Positions 40,973-50,003 of a stretch of 61,072 nucleotides of DNA are shown here, one piece after another. Position 1 is the stretch's first letter. The number at the start of each line of letters is the position of its first letter. Made by a program: the position numbers and the translations under genes. The DNA comes from Candidatus Wallbacteria bacterium. Lineage in GTDB: Bacteria; Muiribacteriota; JAQTZZ01. The notes below the pieces were generated by a model. It worked only from the letters and a program-made list of their open reading frames with translations, was not told the origin of the DNA and ran no database searches. Location of the stretch: NCBI GenBank assembly GCA_028687545.1, contig JAQTZZ010000024.1, forward strand, positions 1 to 61,072, read 5' to 3'.

Positions 40973-42139
40973 TCAATTGCTGCTGACCAGCTCCATTTCC
41001 ATCAGTAACTTTCTGCCGTCTTCCAGATCCATGATTACGCTCTCAAAATTTTTCTCTGTTCTGAAATCTTCTGTTTTTTTGAGTTTTTTGCTGATGGTTT
41101 TTTGTTCGGAATAACTTGAAGTGATAAACAGCTTGACCAGAAAGTTTCCTTCCTCTCTGATCACATTGATGCCCAGATTCAAATTCTGATTTATCTTCTT
41201 CCCGCCGGACTGAGCGATCAATCCGTCCAGCTTGATCTCCGCATCCCTGCCCTCGCTCATGATTATTTTCGGGCTGGAAAGCAGCTTTCTGGTGTCTCCA
41301 GCCAGAAGATAAATCTTGAAATTAGCAGTGATTGAACTCTTCTCAGCCTGACCGGAGTAAAGAAGATCCCGGAATTTACTTTCTGCAGCAGGTGTTGCGA
41401 GCAGCACCGCTTTCGAGTATCCCTTCTGTGCAGATTCTGAGATGTCTAGTCCGGTACATTCGGAGGACAGTTTATTCATCAGTTCCTGAAAAGCTCCTTT
41501 CTGGTCATTTCTGATCAAAAAAGAACATTCTTTCTTGATTTCATCATGTCTGCGTTCTTCAAGCATGTATCCCTTCTCAGTTTTCACGAGAACAGAACTG
41601 GTCATATTTGCCACCATTTCCAGGGCTTCTCTGGCAGGCAGATTCTTGACCCGCATGTCGATCTTCATTTTCTTGATGTTGTCGGGGCAGAAGATAAGAT
41701 TGAGATGCGCGGTCCTGGCAATTACATTCAAAACAGTGGCTGCAGAAACGTTTTGCATGTCCATGGTAATGAATGTTTCCTTTGAATCTGACTTCCCAGG
41801 ACTGAAAACCTCTCCAGTGCCTTTGACCAGATACTTGTCATAAAATGTCTCTGGGATGCCAAATTTTTTCAGACTGGCTGCAAATTCGTCGGTTTTCCCG
41901 GTTTCTGCGAGCAGATCGCGGAAATTCTCCAGTGCTTTGCAAAGGTGCGCCTGGTCGGTTTTCTCGATGGAACCTGAAACCTCCTTGAAAAATTGCTCGT
42001 AGTTGGAGAAAGCTGCCTGGTAATCCTTGAGAAAATGCTGGTTGTAAAAAGCCTGCTTGAGAGAATCCGGCTCCTGTGCAGGCAGCATTCCAGCCGCCAC
42101 TGAGAAAATTATCAAAACAACGATCAGCATTTTACTCAT
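40973..42139 (-). CDS. Secreted protein with STN (secretin/TonB short N-terminal) domain
   Basis: 388 residues. AGGAGG lies 6 bases before ATG 42139; ATG 42145 overlaps the upstream stop but touches the box. A signal peptide leads to a helical N-domain shared with the next gene upstream, then an STN domain (about 120-190; FITMDMQNVSAATVLNVIAR and MRVKNLPAREALEMVANMT) as in PilQ-type secretins and TonB receptors. The C-terminal region has secretin-N-like beta segments but no secretin pore. It probably binds a partner protein in the periplasm. Confidence 0.8.
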   Translation of the reverse strand: MSKMLIVVLIIFSVAAGMLPAQEPDSLKQAFYNQHFLKDYQAAFSNYEQFFKEVSGSIEKTDQAHLCKALENFRDLLAETGKTDEFAASLKKFGIPETFYDKYLVKGTGEVFSPGKSDSKETFITMDMQNVSAATVLNVIARTAHLNLIFCPDNIKKMKIDMRVKNLPAREALEMVANMTSSVLVKTEKGYMLEERRHDEIKKECSFLIRNDQKGAFQELMNKLSSECTGLDISESAQKGYSKAVLLATPAAESKFRDLLYSGQAEKSSITANFKIYLLAGDTRKLLSSPKIIMSEGRDAEIKLDGLIAQSGGKKINQNLNLGINVIREEGNFLVKLFITSSYSEQKTISKKLKKTEDFRTEKNFESVIMDLEDGRKLLMEMELVSSN

Positions 42140-42141
42140 CT

Positions 42142-43140
42142 TCATCCTCCTGATTTAGATTGTCCGGTAAAGTCGATTTCCAGCAGAAATCTTGTCCCAC
42201 GGCCATTGTCCAGCAGGAAAAGCTCTATGTCGTGACCAGTCCTTTGCTCAGTCACCTTTTCAGACTTCATGGAAATTCCTTCGAAATAATAACAGACATT
42301 CAATTTTGTGATGACACGGAAAAAACCTTCCCCGTCGCCGGATACATTCAAACCGCATTCGAGTGCAAAAGCATCACTTGGTTCTTTGAGCCAATCCTCC
42401 TTGATTTCCAGATAACCATCCTTGCCTTCCAGAAGATGAACTGTCTGGGCTGTGATCATTTTCTTCTTATCTCCGTCAATCCTGAAAACTCTGAAATCCG
42501 CTGTAATTCCCAGATTGTTGATTTTCTGCAGAAACTCTTTCAGCTTGGCGTCCATGCCATCAGTGACAAGCAGCCTGACCCGGCATCCGTCGCTCTGAGG
42601 CGTCGCATCCAGCAGCGTAAATTCGTCGATGCTGAGCTGTTCAGCGAGTTGCCTGTTCACCTCGACAGGAGTCTTAACATTCCTGAAGAAGTAATTTCTC
42701 TCTTTCCTGATTTTTTCCGCCTTATTTTCTATACCCTGTGTGCCTTGTGAGAGGATTTCACTGCTGCCGTCCGTTTTTTTTACGATTGCAGCTTCACCTG
42801 ACTGCCCGGTCTGTGGCGTCTCTGGACATCCCGGCAGAATCGATGAATAATATTTTTCTTCTATCCCTACTTTGGCGAGATTAAGCGCAAAATCTCCGCT
42901 GCGATTCTGACTTTTCAGCAGGGTCAGATAGGATCCCATTCCCTTGTTTAAAATCTTCTGGGAATCTTTTCCTTCATCTTTCCAGGAAGCAAAGAAAGCC
43001 AGAAACTGGACTTCAGCCTTGGCATAATTTTCTGCCACAAGCTGGTTAAACATGGCATCCTTGAGGTCCTGCTCGGACGCGCTGAGAATTCCGCAGGTAA
43101 AAAAGCAGACAATTGTGATCAAAATAAACTTGAAAATCAT
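42142..43140 (-). CDS. Secreted paralogue of the STN protein, lacking the STN domain
   Basis: 332 residues with signal peptide MIFKFILITIVCFFTCGILSA. The N-terminal helical region (DLKDAMFNQLVAENYAKAEV and so on) matches that of the downstream protein (DSLKQAFYNQHFLKDYQAAF), and both C-termini end in an RxLLEIDF/KLLMEMEL-like strand after a DxGRGTR or EDGRK segment. The STN domain is replaced by a charged linker. ATG overlaps on both sides place it in the middle of a co-translated trio. The family is unknown to me. Confidence 0.75.
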   Translation of the reverse strand: MIFKFILITIVCFFTCGILSASEQDLKDAMFNQLVAENYAKAEVQFLAFFASWKDEGKDSQKILNKGMGSYLTLLKSQNRSGDFALNLAKVGIEEKYYSSILPGCPETPQTGQSGEAAIVKKTDGSSEILSQGTQGIENKAEKIRKERNYFFRNVKTPVEVNRQLAEQLSIDEFTLLDATPQSDGCRVRLLVTDGMDAKLKEFLQKINNLGITADFRVFRIDGDKKKMITAQTVHLLEGKDGYLEIKEDWLKEPSDAFALECGLNVSGDGEGFFRVITKLNVCYYFEGISMKSEKVTEQRTGHDIELFLLDNGRGTRFLLEIDFTGQSKSGG

Positions 43141-44036
43141 CCCTGCCTCCCAATTTGATTCTCGCCCAGGAGGAGAAAAGTCTCCAGCGAGTCCACTGCC
43201 CAGTTTTCAGTCAATCTGCATAATTGCGGAGCTTTTTCGAACGCTTTACTGATCTCACAGTATTTCCTGGTGTTCTTGATAGTTTCGACGTTTGTCCTGC
43301 GAAACAAAAATCCTTTAATAAAGCCTTCGATCTCTCCCTGATGATTGAATATTTTCCCATCTATCAGAAAGCCCAGATGCCTGCCGTTAGCTCCGTAAAT
43401 ATGCAGCAGTCCTGCATCCATCAGAAATCCGACCAGCCTGCCGTCCCAGAGAAAAATTGGTTTCGACTTGTTTTTGGATTGCACTCCACTGTTGTCGATA
43501 TAAGCTGAGGCATTCCCTGACATGTCGTGGAGGGCGATTTCCTGATTTTTCATCCAGGAAGTACCGCAATTTATCAGCTGATTCAGGTAGTCGGCAACAG
43601 CCTGATGTTTCTGTTCGCGGGCGCAATACAACGCACTTTTAAATTCATCATCGATCGCGACCACATCAGCACCGTTTTCCACCAGATACTTTGCTGTCTC
43701 CAGGTGGCCCATGTAGCTCGCGCACATCAGCGGAGTGAAAAGGCAGCCGGATTTGTGGTTGACGTCTGCTCCCTGTTCGACCAGCAGCTTGACGATTTCC
43801 TGATGCCCATACCAGGAAGCATACATCAGCGCAGTCCTGCCGGCATTGATCTCTGTGTTCACATCGCAGCCTTTCTCCAGTTCGCTCTTCACTCCCGCCA
43901 GGTCCCCTGAAACTGAAGAACGGAAAAACAGTGGATCATTCGGCCCGATAAATCCTTGTGGATCTTCGGAAAATGAGGGGAGACAGATGACGGAAAGGAT
44001 CAAAACCAGGATCAGGATTTTACCTGTGATCACCAT
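43137..44036 (-). CDS. Secreted ankyrin-repeat protein
   Basis: 299 residues from ATG 44036, with an AGGAGG box 8 bases upstream. The longer frame to 44228 runs into the response-regulator gene and is rejected. Signal peptide MVITGKILILVLILSVICLPSFS is followed by three to four ankyrin repeats (VNTEINAGRTALMYASWYG, VNHKSGCLFTPLMCASYMG, VVAIDDEFKSALYCAREQK), then a beta-rich segment with repeated LWDGRLVGFLMD/HLGFLIDGKIF units. It lies directly downstream of the kinase/regulator pair, separated by a probable operator. Confidence 0.85.
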   Translation of the reverse strand: MVITGKILILVLILSVICLPSFSEDPQGFIGPNDPLFFRSSVSGDLAGVKSELEKGCDVNTEINAGRTALMYASWYGHQEIVKLLVEQGADVNHKSGCLFTPLMCASYMGHLETAKYLVENGADVVAIDDEFKSALYCAREQKHQAVADYLNQLINCGTSWMKNQEIALHDMSGNASAYIDNSGVQSKNKSKPIFLWDGRLVGFLMDAGLLHIYGANGRHLGFLIDGKIFNHQGEIEGFIKGFLFRRTNVETIKNTRKYCEISKAFEKAPQLCRLTENWAVDSLETFLLLGENQIGRQG

Positions 44037-44100
44037 GTCCATGTCCTCCTTCCATAGATTTGAGGCATTGGCGTCTCTTATCTTTATTATTGGAAGAAGC

Positions 44101-44138
44101 TGTAAACATTCAATCATGATCCTGTAACAATTTTGTAA
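44101..44138. promoter_or_regulatory. Candidate OmpR/PhoB-family operator (TGTAA in 11-bp phase)
   Basis: TGTAA occurs at 44101, 44123 and 44134, i.e. spaced 22 and 11 bp, between the response-regulator gene and the ankyrin gene. OmpR/PhoB-type regulators bind direct repeats of this period. Confidence 0.5.
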
Positions 44139-44163
44139 TGATTTTTTTACAGATTTCAGATGT

Positions 44164-44847
44164 TCAACCGTTGAACTTGTAGCCGATTCCGAACACGGTT
44201 TCGATGACCCTGGGCTTTCTCGGGTCATCCTCTATTTTCTTCCTCAGTTTGGAAATCTGCATGTCTACAGCTCTGCTCTCCACATCTGCATTGAAATCCC
44301 AGAGCCGCTCCAGCAGCATTTCCCTGGTCAACACACGCCCCTGGTTGCGGTATAAATAAAGAAGCAGTTCAAATTCCACTTTGGTAAGCTTCAGATCTTC
44401 TCCTGCCTTGTATACCTTGTATTCAAGCAAATTGATCTTCACATTCCCGAAAAGGAGTATTTCCTCAGGGCTGCCGGCAGCTTCAACTTTCTTCAGACGA
44501 GCCCTGATCCGAAGGATCAGTTCCCTGACATCGAACGGCTTGGTGATGTAATCGTCCGCGCCCAGAGTGAATCCGCTGATCTTGTCGTAAATGTCGGTCC
44601 TTGCTGTGAGGAAGAGCACGATCAGGCCCTGACATTTTGTCTTGAGATTCTTGCAGATCTCAAAACCTGAAATGTCAGGCAGCATGATGTCCAATAGAAC
44701 CAGCTGAATTTCAGGGTGCTGTTCAAAAAGCTGCAGCCCGGTTTTGCCTGTGCCTGCGGTCAGTACCTTGAATCCTTCGCTCTCCAGGTTGATTTTCAGG
44801 CCTTCCAGGATCACGCGGTCATCTTCAAAAATCAGAATTGTATCCAT
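44164..44847 (-). CDS. OmpR/PhoB-family response regulator
   Basis: 227 residues: a receiver domain with acidic pair (9-10), phospho-acceptor Asp53 (LVLLDIMLPD) and Lys in ITKPFDVREL, then a winged-helix DNA-binding domain (VEFELLLYLYRNQGRVLTRE and VIETVFGIGYKF). It is cotranscribed with the histidine kinase (stop and start 1 base apart, GGGGAAA box). It likely controls the ankyrin/STN genes through the TGTAA repeats next to it. Confidence 0.95.
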   Translation of the reverse strand: MDTILIFEDDRVILEGLKINLESEGFKVLTAGTGKTGLQLFEQHPEIQLVLLDIMLPDISGFEICKNLKTKCQGLIVLFLTARTDIYDKISGFTLGADDYITKPFDVRELILRIRARLKKVEAAGSPEEILLFGNVKINLLEYKVYKAGEDLKLTKVEFELLLYLYRNQGRVLTREMLLERLWDFNADVESRAVDMQISKLRKKIEDDPRKPRVIETVFGIGYKFNG

Positions 44848-44848
44848 T

Positions 44849-46513
44849 TCATTTCCCCAGTTTGATCATGATTTTCAGAGCCCCTGCTGTTTCGGCAGTC
44901 ACGCTCCCCCCAAGCAGTTCAACTAATTGTCTCACAATGTACAATCCGAGACCCAGCCCTTTCCTGGTTCCCCGGGAGTGCCCGAATTTGCTGAACAGTT
45001 TGCTCACTGTTCCGTCGAACTTTCCGTTGTCTGAATATGTTATCTGGTGCTTACAGTCTGCATCCATTTTCACGAAGATCATCACAGGCTCAGATTCCAC
45101 ATGTTTGAAAGAATTGTCAATCAGATTGGCGAAAATGATCTCTAAAATTCCTCTGTCGCCCGGAAAAATACCAGACCCGCTGATCTCAAGACTGTATTTT
45201 TTCAAATAACAGTTGGCATATTCCTCGCACAGTCCTTCAATCAACACTTTGACATCGACATTTGTAAGGCTTGAGCGGAGATTTTCAGACAATTCAGCCA
45301 TGTTCTTCAGGTCAGACAATCTGTTCAGATAGACTAAGTTGGAAATAAGATTGCTGATCTGATTGCTTTTGGAAGAGATTATTTCTGCATATCCCCGAAT
45401 TTTATCGTTATTTTCAAGAGTCCGGATCGTATCTGCGTAAAGTCTGATCCCTGAAAGCGGGGTTTTCAGTTCGTGGGAAATGATCTGCAGAAAATCATCT
45501 TTCATCTTTTCCAGTTTTTCCAGCAAAAACAGGTGCCTGATTACTGTGAATATCGCCAGAAAATATGCAGACAGCAGGATCAGGTCAAGCAGGACGAATT
45601 TCCGGCTGATCCAGCGTTCCTCGCGGTTTTTGTATCCTGGATCAAGTTGAAGAGCATATGAGATCCCTGCTTTTGAGACAATCATATCCCCGGTTGCGGA
45701 AGGTATCCGGAGGCGGAATTTCCCGCCGCTGAACTGCTCAGTCAGTGACTTGAAAAAAAACTCAAGATCCGTTGTCAGCACCGCATCCACTTTGAATCCA
45801 TGCTCCTGAGCGGAAACAAGGTAGAATCGTTTCAGGTCTTCTTTGGGAACGAACAGGGATCTGGCTTCAGTCTGCTGAGTTGATTCTATCTGCTTCTCCC
45901 ACGATTTCTGATGGAATTCCCAGGCGTCCCTGAGATATGAAATTTCGTCTGTGCTGAACAGGTCTCTATTTCCCAGGAGCATTGCTTCCCGCAGTGTACC
46001 ATCAAGTTCGCAGTCCTTTGCAAACTCAGAAACGATCTTCTGATGAAGTGATTTATCCTCTTTGAGATAGATACTCCTGTAAATACGATAAACAAACATC
46101 TGCGAAAATAGAACCTGATTTTCCATTCCCTTGAAATTACCCAGAAACTGGGTTGCGCCGGATATTTTCTCGAAATAAAACAAGGCTCTCTCATAATCGC
46201 CTGATTGATAATAAAGCTGGGCAGCCCTGTAATCGTCCCTCATTTTCACCAGGGCGGCTGAAAACTGCTCTGCTGGGGCGGCAGGATTTATCGGTGGTTT
46301 TTCCGAATCATACACCAGTCCGATGGGAACTATCTTCCGATTCACCATGAAAGCGATCTGCCCGTTGATCTCGCTTTTCAGGTCTTCTCCTGAAAAAACC
46401 TGCCGGATCTCCTGCTCCTTCAGGACTTTAGTCACCTTCAAGGTCAGAAACGAAAGAGTCAGCAGGAACAGGGCAAGCAGGGATAAAATCAGGTAGCGCC
46501 TGTGACTTTTCAT
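44849..46513 (-). CDS. Sensor histidine kinase with large periplasmic domain
   Basis: 554 residues: TM1 (7-25), a periplasmic region of about 275 residues with a TPR-like hairpin (about 92-150), TM2 (304-326), a HisKA domain with phospho-acceptor His347 (ISHELKTPLSG) and a HATPase_c domain (ANLIDNSFKHVES; GLGLGLYIVRQL). There is no HAMP domain; a short coiled linker replaces it. A helical periplasmic sensor suggests detection of a protein partner, perhaps the secreted ankyrin or STN proteins encoded downstream. A -10 TATAAT lies on the minus strand near 46540. Confidence 0.93.
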   Translation of the reverse strand: MKSHRRYLILSLLALFLLTLSFLTLKVTKVLKEQEIRQVFSGEDLKSEINGQIAFMVNRKIVPIGLVYDSEKPPINPAAPAEQFSAALVKMRDDYRAAQLYYQSGDYERALFYFEKISGATQFLGNFKGMENQVLFSQMFVYRIYRSIYLKEDKSLHQKIVSEFAKDCELDGTLREAMLLGNRDLFSTDEISYLRDAWEFHQKSWEKQIESTQQTEARSLFVPKEDLKRFYLVSAQEHGFKVDAVLTTDLEFFFKSLTEQFSGGKFRLRIPSATGDMIVSKAGISYALQLDPGYKNREERWISRKFVLLDLILLSAYFLAIFTVIRHLFLLEKLEKMKDDFLQIISHELKTPLSGIRLYADTIRTLENNDKIRGYAEIISSKSNQISNLISNLVYLNRLSDLKNMAELSENLRSSLTNVDVKVLIEGLCEEYANCYLKKYSLEISGSGIFPGDRGILEIIFANLIDNSFKHVESEPVMIFVKMDADCKHQITYSDNGKFDGTVSKLFSKFGHSRGTRKGLGLGLYIVRQLVELLGGSVTAETAGALKIMIKLGK

Positions 46514-46622
46514 ATAATTTAAATCTCGAATTATTTATTATACTGCAAATAGACGAACTGATAAACTTATCTTCCTGATTCTGTACAATCTTCAGTGTCA
46601 ATGTTAAAATTAGTTTTCATAA

Positions 46623-48269
46623 ATGAAGACATTTATCATTAATATCTGTTTATTTATTTTCCTGGTCCTGAGCGGGTGCGGCGGAAAGACCGTGATTCAA
46701 AAACCGGCTGAAGTGCCTGAAAAAACGTCTTCGCCTGCTATTTCATTCGGAGATACACTTGTCGACACCTACATTGCGGACATCATCACCCTTAACCCGC
46801 TGATTTCCAACGAAGGTGTCTCTGCCAATTACTATGGCTTGCTTTACAGCGGCCTGGTCCGCTATGACGAAAATTATCAGCTGATCCCGGATCTCGCTGA
46901 AACCTGGGAAATTTCCACAGACGGACTGACAATCACTTTCCCCCTCAGGAGAAAAGTGCTCTGGCATGACGGAGTTCTTTTCACATCCATGGATGTGAAA
47001 TTCACCTTTGACAAGATCATGGACCCTGCCACCGGCTGTCCGGACAGGGACTATTACACATCTTTTTCCACCCTGGAAACACCGGACGACTATACAGTGA
47101 GATTCAGATTGAAAGAACCATTTGCACCGGCTCTGGAATATTGCGGATTCTATGTGATACCCTGGCACATCTATTCGAAGGAAAACATCAAAACTTCCAA
47201 GTACAACACCAATCCGATCGGCACCGGGCCTTTCAAATTCAATCAATGGCTTCCGGACGAGCAGATCATTCTCGAAGCCAACCTGAATTTCTACGAGGGC
47301 CGCCCGTATATCAACCGTTATATCTGCAAGGTGATCCCGGACAAATCCATGGCTTTTCTGGCAGTCAAGCGGGGTGAAATAGACTGTTACTCGCTTACAC
47401 TCGATCAATATGTCAAACAGGCTGATCAGGATTTCCGCTCCAAAAACAATATTTACAGGACTTCGAGTTTCTACTTTTACATGCCATATAATCTGAAAAA
47501 GCCCTTCCTGTCCGAAAAGCCTGTCCGGCGGGCTCTGACCCTGGCTATTGACAGGGACGCCCTGATCAGGGATGTGCTTCAAGGTTACGGCCGGCCGATC
47601 ACTGGTCCGTATGCACCAGGCTCCTGGCCGTCTTCCGATAACGCCAGACCGCTGCCCTATGACACTGTTGAAGCCTGTGCACTGTTGAAGGCAGCCGGTT
47701 TCTCGGATACAGACAGGGATGGATATCTGGAAAGGGATGGCAAGAAGCTTGAGATTGAGATCACTAAATTCGGGAAAGACGCTGAAGCAATGCTTCTGCC
47801 GACCCTGATCCAGGACTACTGGAAAAAAATCGGAGTCAAAGCCGTGCTGAACGGAACGGACTGGAACGTGCTGATGGACAAAGTCAATTCAGGCAACTAC
47901 GATGCTGTCATTTTCGGACGCGAGCTCGGCGGCTGGGATCCGGACGGCGAATATGGCTTCTGGCACTCCAGTCAATTTCCAGATACTGCGGAACAAAAAA
48001 ACGGGTATAATTATGCCAGGTTTTCCAATTCCGAGCTGGACAGACTGCTGGAACAGGGCCGCAGAACTTATGATCACGGGGAACGAAAGAAAATCTACAA
48101 CCGGATCCACGAAATCATCAATGAGGATCAGCCCTGCACTTTTCTCTACATCGCGGACAGCCTGTTTGCAGTGAACAAGCGTTTCTGCGGAATCTCGGTC
48201 TCCCCTGCCGGTGAGCTTACACCGATCAGGCGCTGGTTTGTGCAGGAAGGAATGCAGGAGTATCAGTGA
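46623..48269 (+). CDS. Family-5 solute-binding lipoprotein (tandem copy 1)
   Basis: 548 residues, lipoprotein signal with lipobox LSGC (Cys about 19). SBP_bac_5 features: RYDENYQLIPDLAETWEIS, VLWHDGVLFTSMDVKFTF, GTGPFKFNQW, RRALTLAIDRDALI and GWDPDGEYGFWHSS. It probably binds peptides or similar solutes outside the inner membrane. No permease or ATPase gene is adjacent. Its stop overlaps the start of the second copy. TAGTTT ends 6 nt before ATG 46623, possibly another leaderless start. Confidence 0.9.
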   Translation: MKTFIINICLFIFLVLSGCGGKTVIQKPAEVPEKTSSPAISFGDTLVDTYIADIITLNPLISNEGVSANYYGLLYSGLVRYDENYQLIPDLAETWEISTDGLTITFPLRRKVLWHDGVLFTSMDVKFTFDKIMDPATGCPDRDYYTSFSTLETPDDYTVRFRLKEPFAPALEYCGFYVIPWHIYSKENIKTSKYNTNPIGTGPFKFNQWLPDEQIILEANLNFYEGRPYINRYICKVIPDKSMAFLAVKRGEIDCYSLTLDQYVKQADQDFRSKNNIYRTSSFYFYMPYNLKKPFLSEKPVRRALTLAIDRDALIRDVLQGYGRPITGPYAPGSWPSSDNARPLPYDTVEACALLKAAGFSDTDRDGYLERDGKKLEIEITKFGKDAEAMLLPTLIQDYWKKIGVKAVLNGTDWNVLMDKVNSGNYDAVIFGRELGGWDPDGEYGFWHSSQFPDTAEQKNGYNYARFSNSELDRLLEQGRRTYDHGERKKIYNRIHEIINEDQPCTFLYIADSLFAVNKRFCGISVSPAGELTPIRRWFVQEGMQEYQ

Positions 48270-49918
48270 ACAGATTATTATTGTTATTGCTGGTTATTTT
48301 CATCTTCGCTGTCGGCTGTGGAAAACCCCCGGGGAAAAAAGCCTTGCCAGAAAAAATAACCCTGCCTGAAAAAAATTCCGCCCCTTCTCCCTGTTATGGA
48401 GATACACTAGTGAACTCATATGTCGCAGACATTATTGCACTCAATCCTTTGATCACTAATGACGGGGTTTCATTTCAATTTTACGATCTGCTCTTCAACG
48501 GGCTTTTGAAATATGACGAAAATTACAATCTGGTCCCTGATCTTGCAGAGACCTGGGAAATCTCTGCCGATGGTCTGGCCATTACCTTCAAACTGAGAAA
48601 AGACGTGCTCTGGCATGACGGAGTGTCATTTACCTCGACTGATGTACTGTTCACTTTTGAAAAGATGATAGATCCTGCCACAGGGTGTCCCTCACGGGAT
48701 AATTACACTTCTTTCTCAACGCTGGAAATTCCCGATGACTACACTGTCAGGTTCAGGCTGAAGGAACTGTTCGCTCCTGCACTGGAATACTGCGGTTTTT
48801 ATGTGATACCCCGCCATATTTATCAAAATGAAAATATCAAGACCTCGAAATATAATCTCAACCCGGTCGGCACAGGCGCCTTCAAATTCACCCAATGGCT
48901 GCCTGCTGAGCAGATCGTGCTTGACGCAAATCAGAAATTTTACGACGGGCGTCCCTATTTCAACAAATACATCTGCCGGATCATCCCAGACAGTTCCATG
49001 ACTTTTCTTAGTTTCAAGCGTGGAGACATCGACTGCATTTCGCTCACCAAAGATCAGTATTCTAAGCAGGTGGATGAGTCTTTCCGAGCCAAATACAATC
49101 TCTATAAGATTTCTAAAGCTTATGTCTATATGCCATATAACGTTCAGAAGCCATTCCTTTCTGAGCTGCCTGTGAGGAAGGCCCTTGGCATGGCCATCGA
49201 CAGGGAGGAATTAATCAAGGATGTCCTTCACGGGTTCGGTAAATTGATCAGCGGACCTTTCACCCCGGGTTCATGGCCCGACAATCCGGAAGTCTTACCT
49301 CAGCCGTTTGACCCGACAGGTGCAGTCGAACTTTTGAAGTCCGCCGGCTTCACGGATTCAGATGGTGACGAATATCTGGAGCGCGACGGGAAAAAGCTGT
49401 CTGTCAGAATCACCAACTTTGGACAGGATGCGGCTTCGCTTGTGCTCCCTAACCTGATCCGTGATTTCTGGAAAAAAATCGGGGTTGCCAGTGAACTTGT
49501 CTGCATGAACTGGGACGCGCTGATGAATGATGTAAACTCAGGCAAGTTCGATGCAGTGCTCTTTGGTGGCAGTTACGGAGGATGGGATCCTGACGGTATA
49601 TATGGTTCGTGGCATTCAAGCCAGTTTCCAGACCCCACCGGCACTGGATCAGGATTCAATTATAACCGGTTCAGCAATTCAGAGATGGACAGCCTGCTTG
49701 AACAGGGACGGCGCACATACGACCACGAGGCGAGGCGCAAAATATATTACCGCATCCACGCTCTTCTCAATGAGCAGCAGCCTTGCACATACATTTACAG
49801 TGTAGACCAGATTTACGCTGTTGATAAGCGGATATACGGGATATCCGTCACTCCGGTCAGTGAATTGAATTCCATCCTGCACTGGTATGTTCCTGAGGGG
49901 CTGCAGAAGTATCAGTAG
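48266..49918 (+). CDS. Family-5 solute-binding lipoprotein (tandem copy 2)
   Basis: 550 residues, starting at GTG 48266 (GTGA overlap with copy 1). Lipobox AVGC. It shares most motifs with copy 1 (DENYNLVPDLAETWEIS, VLWHDGVSFTSTDVLFTF, GTGAFKFTQW, GWDPDGIYGSWHSS). The copies are clear tandem duplicates that have diverged, perhaps in ligand choice. No transporter membrane subunits are nearby. Confidence 0.9.
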   Translation: MNRLLLLLLVIFIFAVGCGKPPGKKALPEKITLPEKNSAPSPCYGDTLVNSYVADIIALNPLITNDGVSFQFYDLLFNGLLKYDENYNLVPDLAETWEISADGLAITFKLRKDVLWHDGVSFTSTDVLFTFEKMIDPATGCPSRDNYTSFSTLEIPDDYTVRFRLKELFAPALEYCGFYVIPRHIYQNENIKTSKYNLNPVGTGAFKFTQWLPAEQIVLDANQKFYDGRPYFNKYICRIIPDSSMTFLSFKRGDIDCISLTKDQYSKQVDESFRAKYNLYKISKAYVYMPYNVQKPFLSELPVRKALGMAIDREELIKDVLHGFGKLISGPFTPGSWPDNPEVLPQPFDPTGAVELLKSAGFTDSDGDEYLERDGKKLSVRITNFGQDAASLVLPNLIRDFWKKIGVASELVCMNWDALMNDVNSGKFDAVLFGGSYGGWDPDGIYGSWHSSQFPDPTGTGSGFNYNRFSNSEMDSLLEQGRRTYDHEARRKIYYRIHALLNEQQPCTYIYSVDQIYAVDKRIYGISVTPVSELNSILHWYVPEGLQKYQ

Positions 49919-50003
49919 GTAATCTTCTGCTAATCGATAAAATAACCTTTGAAGTTGAAATGTCTGTAGGTTAATAGGTTGGTATGTCAGGGAAGCCGGT
50001 GAA

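Noticed and set aside
43586-44228. N-terminal extension of the ankyrin gene to 44228
   Set aside because: It would cross the regulator gene end and the TGTAA repeats; ATG 44036 has an AGGAGG box and signal peptide.
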